Origin: Gammaproteobacteria bacterium UBA6173
GTDB taxonomy: Bacteria > Pseudomonadota > Gammaproteobacteria > Pseudomonadales > Pseudohongiellaceae
Direction: 5' to 3'
Length of the DNA: 8,846 bases
Assembly (NCBI GenBank): GCA_002422225.1
Contig: DITX01000169.1
Location: 1 to 8,846, forward strand
How positions within the stretch are numbered: position 1 is the first letter of the stretch; each line of letters starts with the position of its first letter. Made by a program: the position numbers and the translations under genes. Positions 6,106-8,846 of this stretch are shown here, piece after piece. The notes under the pieces were generated by a model. It was given only the letters and a program-made list of their open reading frames with translations. It ran no database searches and had not been told where the DNA came from.

Positions 6106-6657
6106 TCACTCTGGCGCCGCGTCTGCTGTCTGGCAGGCGCGGCACAGGCCGTGAAATTCCAATTGCTGGCGCGCCAGTACAAACCCAGTGTCTTCAATAT
6201 TGGCACTGAGCTCCTGCAGAATGGCTTTGCGAATGCCAACTTCATCGACAGACTTGCAGCTGTCACAAATCAGAAACTGCGGCACCTCATGTGCGTGGTT
6301 GCAACTGATATGTGAGCACGGCAGGTATTGGTTGGTGGTTTCCAAGCGATGCACTAACTCATTGTCTTTCAAAAAGTTAAGCATACGATAAACCGACATT
6401 ACGGACAGGGTTTTGCCGTAAAGGTCGCGATACTGATCAGCAATCTGATAAGCAGACAGTGGTTCTGCCGATTCCAATACAACTTGCAGGATGCGACGGC
6501 GTTTGTCGGTGAGTTTGACACCTTGCTCGGCGCAAATGGCCTGGGCATGATCGAGCACCTGCTGGACATCAGCTTTGTCAGCCCCTTCGGGACGCAGCCC
6601 GGTATTTTGTTTGGTGCTGACCGCTGGGCGGAAGCTATGGAAATCGGTGCTGCTCAT
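6106..6657 (-). CDS. zur: Zinc uptake regulator Zur (Fur family)
   Basis: The 183-residue protein has a poorly conserved N-terminal tail (1-30), then a winged-helix DNA-binding domain: VKLTDKRRRILQVVLES, LSAYQIADQYRD, and the recognition helix around SVMSVYRMLNFL (85-96). A metal-binding dimer domain follows. CSHISCNHAHE (114-124), FLICDSCKSVDEV with C131 and C134, and HGLCRAC with C172 and C175 match the Zur branch rather than Fur; C131/C134/C172/C175 should form the structural zinc site. Zur represses zinc-uptake and ribosomal-protein paralogue genes when zinc is ample, but no znu genes are in the window. The frame stays open to 6765, overlapping bamE. I chose the ATG at 6657, 28 nt after the bamE stop, because it gives a near-normal length. 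The ATG at 6705 is an alternative. No strong Shine-Dalgarno is visible, so coupling to bamE is plausible. Confidence 0.88.
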   Translation of the reverse strand: MSSTDFHSFRPAVSTKQNTGLRPEGADKADVQQVLDHAQAICAEQGVKLTDKRRRILQVVLESAEPLSAYQIADQYRDLYGKTLSVMSVYRMLNFLKDNELVHRLETTNQYLPCSHISCNHAHEVPQFLICDSCKSVDEVGIRKAILQELSANIEDTGFVLARQQLEFHGLCRACQTADAAPE

Positions 6658-6685
6658 GGCCAAGGATCTACTCGTGTTATCAGAT

Positions 6686-7120
6686 TCAGGAGTTGCTATC
6701 CGCATCAGTGCTGGCCGAATTGGCTGAATCGAACCAAGCCGATTCGGGGCCGGGTGTAAAATCACCGCTCAAACTGCTCAGCAATTCGTTTTCAAACATC
6801 AGTGTCACGCGCTCTTGTCCGCGTACGCCGCCGCCGGGTTGATAGTTAAACACATAATCCCAGCGATCTTGCTTGTAAGGATCACGTACCAGTGGAGTGC
6901 CCATCACAAAAATGACTTGTCGACGTGTCATGCCCGGCTCAAGTTGGTCTATCATTTCCTGAGTAATGATATTGCCCTGAGCAATCGCGATTTTATAAAC
7001 GCCTGGAAACTGTGGTACCCGCAGGCCGGAACATGCACTGGTGGCGAGCGCGAGTATCATGACGGCTGCCAGTGGAGCGTATGATTTTAAAAGGCTTTTT
7101 TTGATGCTTATGCTTTGCAT
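6686..7120 (-). CDS. bamE: Outer-membrane assembly lipoprotein BamE (SmpA/OmlA)
   Basis: BamE is a small lipoprotein of the BAM complex that folds beta-barrel proteins into the outer membrane. The 144-residue product has a signal peptide ([20 protein letters not shown]...), with a lipobox-like TSAC placing the lipidated cysteine at residue 30. The SmpA/OmlA domain follows: [26 protein letters not shown], then [23 protein letters not shown] and VTLMFEN, all characteristic of the family. The C-terminus is a low-complexity Ser/Asp/Ala tail. Start choice: ATG at 7120 gives a normal signal peptide. An in-frame TTG at 7147 would add nine residues and overlaps a palindrome. Neither has a clear Shine-Dalgarno. 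It diverges from fur, as omlA does in Pseudomonas, and zur follows 28 nt after its stop. Confidence 0.93.
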   Translation of the reverse strand: MQSISIKKSLLKSYAPLAAVMILALATSACSGLRVPQFPGVYKIAIAQGNIITQEMIDQLEPGMTRRQVIFVMGTPLVRDPYKQDRWDYVFNYQPGGGVRGQERVTLMFENELLSSLSGDFTPGPESAWFDSANSASTDADSNS

Positions 7121-7137
7121 AGGTTTACCGGATACTC

Positions 7138-7189
7138 TTGTCGACAACGGGCTTAAACTTTCATCTGTCTAACTTAGTGTGCATAATAC
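7138..7189. promoter_or_regulatory. Overlapping divergent bamE/fur promoter region
   Basis: On the plus strand CATAAT (7182-7187), with a weak CTTTCA (7158-7163) 18 nt upstream, is a candidate fur promoter. On the minus strand TATTAT (7189-7184) overlaps the same bases and is a candidate bamE -10. A perfect 10-bp palindrome TTGTCGACAA lies at 7138-7147. Overlapping fur-omlA promoters are known in Pseudomonas aeruginosa. No clear Fur box is seen. Confidence 0.4.
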
Positions 7190-7232
7190 CCCAGCCTATC
7201 CAAAAACTCACTCCAACTGTACGAGAGTTGAT

Positions 7233-7652
7233 ATGTCCTCAGAAAATCAGGAATTACGCAAAGCTGGTCTCAAAGTCACCTTGCCACGAGTAAAAATCCT
7301 GCAATTGTTGGAAAGTTCGGAAACTCGCCATCTGAGTGCCGAAGATGTCTACAAGGCGTTAATTGAGGCCGGTGAGGAAGTTGGGCTGGCAACGGTTTAT
7401 CGAGTGCTGACGCAATTTGAATCAGCCGGTCTGGTCATGCGCCACCGCTTTGAAGGTGGCCACTCAGTGTTTGAATTACACACCGTTGAACACCATGACC
7501 ATCTGGTCTGCAATAAATGTGGTCGCGTTGAAGAGTTTCTTGATGAAACTATTGAGGCCCGACAGGACAAAATCGCCGCCGACTTTGGTTTTGAAATTAC
7601 CGATCACAGCTTGTATCTCTACGGGATTTGCGCAGACTGCAGAATTGTCTGA
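7233..7652 (+). CDS. fur: Ferric uptake regulator Fur
   Basis: Fur represses iron acquisition genes when loaded with Fe2+ and adjusts oxidative-stress genes. The 139-residue protein matches the family length. It has the winged helix MSSENQELRKAGLKVTLPR, LSAEDVYKAL, and the recognition helix GLATVYRVLTQFESAGLV (51-68). Metal ligands fall at the E. coli numbering: H33, E81, H88 and H90 for one site, and H87, D89, E108 and H125 for the other. C93/C96 (CNKC) and C133/C136 (CADC) are further cysteine pairs. The frame is open back to a GTG at 7179, but the ATG at 7233 is preferred because GAGAG at 7223-7227 is a good ribosome binding site and residue numbering then fits the family. It diverges from bamE and converges on recN with 9 bp between stops. 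Confidence 0.97.
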   Translation: MSSENQELRKAGLKVTLPRVKILQLLESSETRHLSAEDVYKALIEAGEEVGLATVYRVLTQFESAGLVMRHRFEGGHSVFELHTVEHHDHLVCNKCGRVEEFLDETIEARQDKIAADFGFEITDHSLYLYGICADCRIV

Positions 7653-7674
7653 GCGGCGTCGTCAAGCAGACAAT
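7644..7674. repeat. 8-bp inverted repeat at the fur/recN convergent junction
   Basis: ATTGTCTG (7644-7651) is mirrored exactly by CAGACAAT (7667-7674) around a 15-nt centre. It spans the fur stop and the recN stop. It could fold in transcripts from either side, but no T-tract follows on either strand, so calling it a terminator is not justified. Confidence 0.4.
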
Positions 7675-8846
7675 AACTCCTTGGCGTGTGCCATGGATTC
7701 ATCGCTAATACTGCCGTGTTCACTCTCACCGCCCAGCATGCGCGCGATTTCTTGTGTGCGCTGCTCGCTGCTCAACTCAATCAGCTGCGAGTGAGCGCTG
7801 TCACCGTCAGCGGCTTTGCTGACGCGATAGTGCTGATGTGCCTGTCCGGCAACCAGCGCTTGATGCGTGACACACAACACCTGGCCACGCTCCCCCAGTT
7901 GCCTTAGCAGTTTACCCACGGTGCGGGCAACCGCGCCGCCGATGCCCACATCTACCTCGTCAAACACCAGACAGGGTATTTGTGAGGTCATTGCGGTAAT
8001 AACCTGAATTGCCAAGCTGATACGCGACAGTTCACCGCCTGACGCAATTTTGCTCAAGGCGCGCGCAGCCTGACCACGGTTGGTGCTGATCAAAAACTCA
8101 GCCTGTTCTAGGCCATGGGCTTGCGGGTTGTTCGACTCATTTGCTTGCAGATGCACTGTGAGGCTGGCTTCGCCCATAGCCAGCGCCTGCAGCTGTTGAT
8201 TGACCGCAGTGCCAAGTTTGTCCGCTGCGCGTTGGCGTTGCTGGCTGAGGGTGCTGGCCAGACCGCTCCATGCCGTATGCAAGCGCTTGAGCTCAAGCTC
8301 CAGATGCTGCATGTGATCTGCATTGTGCAACACGCTAGCCAACTGATCTTGCAAACGATGCTGCAGCCCGGCAAGGTCATCTGGCCGCACCTTGTGCTTG
8401 CGCGCGAGCTGATGAATATCATTAAGCCGTCGGTTGAGCAGCTCAAGGCGGGCCGGATTGATATCGATGCGATCGGCCAGCCGGCTCATTTCATCGGCGG
8501 CTTCCTCGACTTGGATCAAGGCGGTGTTGAGCAGGTCTTCAACGGACTCCAGTTGTGATGCGACTCCGGTTTTACTTTCACCCTTTTTGTGATGTGTCAG
8601 TTGGCCTAACAAGTGCAGCGCTTGCTGCAGTTGTTGTCGGATATTGCCATCGTCCTGTTCCCGACAGATCAGCAGCAATGATTGGATGCCTGCCAATCTG
8701 GAGTCTGCCTGAGCCAGTTCATCCAGTTCCTTCTCAAGGGACTCAAGTTCGTCTGACCCAAGCTGTAGCTCTTCGAGTTCGTTGAGTTGATAGCGCGCCA
8801 GCTCATTTAACGCTGCTTGCTCAGCGACCTGGTCACGCAGATGCTG
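7662..8846 (-). CDS. recN: DNA repair protein RecN (5' end outside the window)
   Basis: RecN is an SMC-like ATPase that aids repair of DNA double-strand breaks by recombination, acting at broken ends in the nucleoid. The visible part is the last 394 codons of a protein usually about 555-560 residues long, so the N-terminal third, including Walker A, lies beyond 8846. The reading frame stays open from 8846 to the stop. A long alternating Leu/Glu-rich stretch (about 8700-8820) and further heptads form the coiled coil. The C-terminal ATPase lobe shows the ABC signature SGGELSR (encoded around 8024-8042), Walker B CLVFDEVDVGIGG (near 7937-7970) and the H-loop VLCVTHQ, and the protein ends AHAKELLSA. 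The promoter, usually LexA-controlled, is outside the window. The gene converges on fur, its usual neighbour in gammaproteobacteria. Confidence 0.96.
   Translation of the reverse strand, partial: QHLRDQVAEQAALNELARYQLNELEELQLGSDELESLEKELDELAQADSRLAGIQSLLLICREQDDGNIRQQLQQALHLLGQLTHHKKGESKTGVASQLESVEDLLNTALIQVEEAADEMSRLADRIDINPARLELLNRRLNDIHQLARKHKVRPDDLAGLQHRLQDQLASVLHNADHMQHLELELKRLHTAWSGLASTLSQQRQRAADKLGTAVNQQLQALAMGEASLTVHLQANESNNPQAHGLEQAEFLISTNRGQAARALSKIASGGELSRISLAIQVITAMTSQIPCLVFDEVDVGIGGAVARTVGKLLRQLGERGQVLCVTHQALVAGQAHQHYRVSKAADGDSAHSQLIELSSEQRTQEIARMLGGESEHGSISDESMAHAKELLSA

Noticed and set aside
6658..6765. Extended N-terminus of zur (36 extra residues)
   Set aside because: Most of it overlaps the end of bamE in another frame, is unlike Fur-family N-termini, and would make the protein unusually long.
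8115..8558. 147-codon open frame on the plus strand inside recN
   Set aside because: It is the shadow of the RecN coiled-coil coding region, rich in Leu/Gln by reverse complement, with no family signature.

Overview
The window looks like a chromosomal segment of a gammaproteobacterium. The gene order smpB / ratA / rnfH / bamE / fur / recN is the backbone seen in Pseudomonas and in marine relatives such as the Cellvibrionales group. The GC content looks moderate (roughly 50-55%, judged by eye), and the tmRNA, SmpB, RnfH, BamE and Fur are all of gammaproteobacterial type. A member of the Halieaceae/Spongiibacteraceae/Cellvibrio-like lineages is my best guess. That is inference from gene order, not a database match.

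Left part (1-1794, minus strand). This holds the trans-translation machinery: smpB, then a HAD-family phosphatase, then the one-piece tmRNA gene ssrA with its own likely promoter and an intrinsic terminator. The tag read from ssrA is ANDESYALAA. Beyond the terminator (1-100) there is no gene, only a cluster of TGTTACAT octamers that form a 13-bp inverted repeat.

Centre (1911-5385, plus strand). Five tightly packed genes run divergently from smpB: a neurotransmitter:sodium symporter-family amino-acid transporter, ratA (COQ10/START-like), rnfH (ubiquitin-like), a 98-residue protein ending in Cys-Cys-stop (cory-CC-star type), and a single-domain ArsA/GET3-type ATPase. The last two overlap by 10 nt and form a two-gene module placed after rnfH, where bamE normally follows. 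A lipoprotein with a class II cytochrome c-like CxxCH site comes next (5532-6083), after a 146-bp gap.

Right part (6106-8846). zur and bamE lie on the minus strand, fur diverges from bamE, and fur converges on a 5'-truncated recN. The canonical rnfH-bamE junction therefore appears to have been opened by cory-CC, the ArsA-like ATPase, the cytochrome lipoprotein and Zur. All four plausibly relate to metals, thiols or redox, and two Fur-family regulators (Zur and Fur) sit about 0.6 kb apart. The most interesting candidate system is the Cys-Cys-tailed small protein with its cysteine-free ATPase, possibly with the haem lipoprotein.
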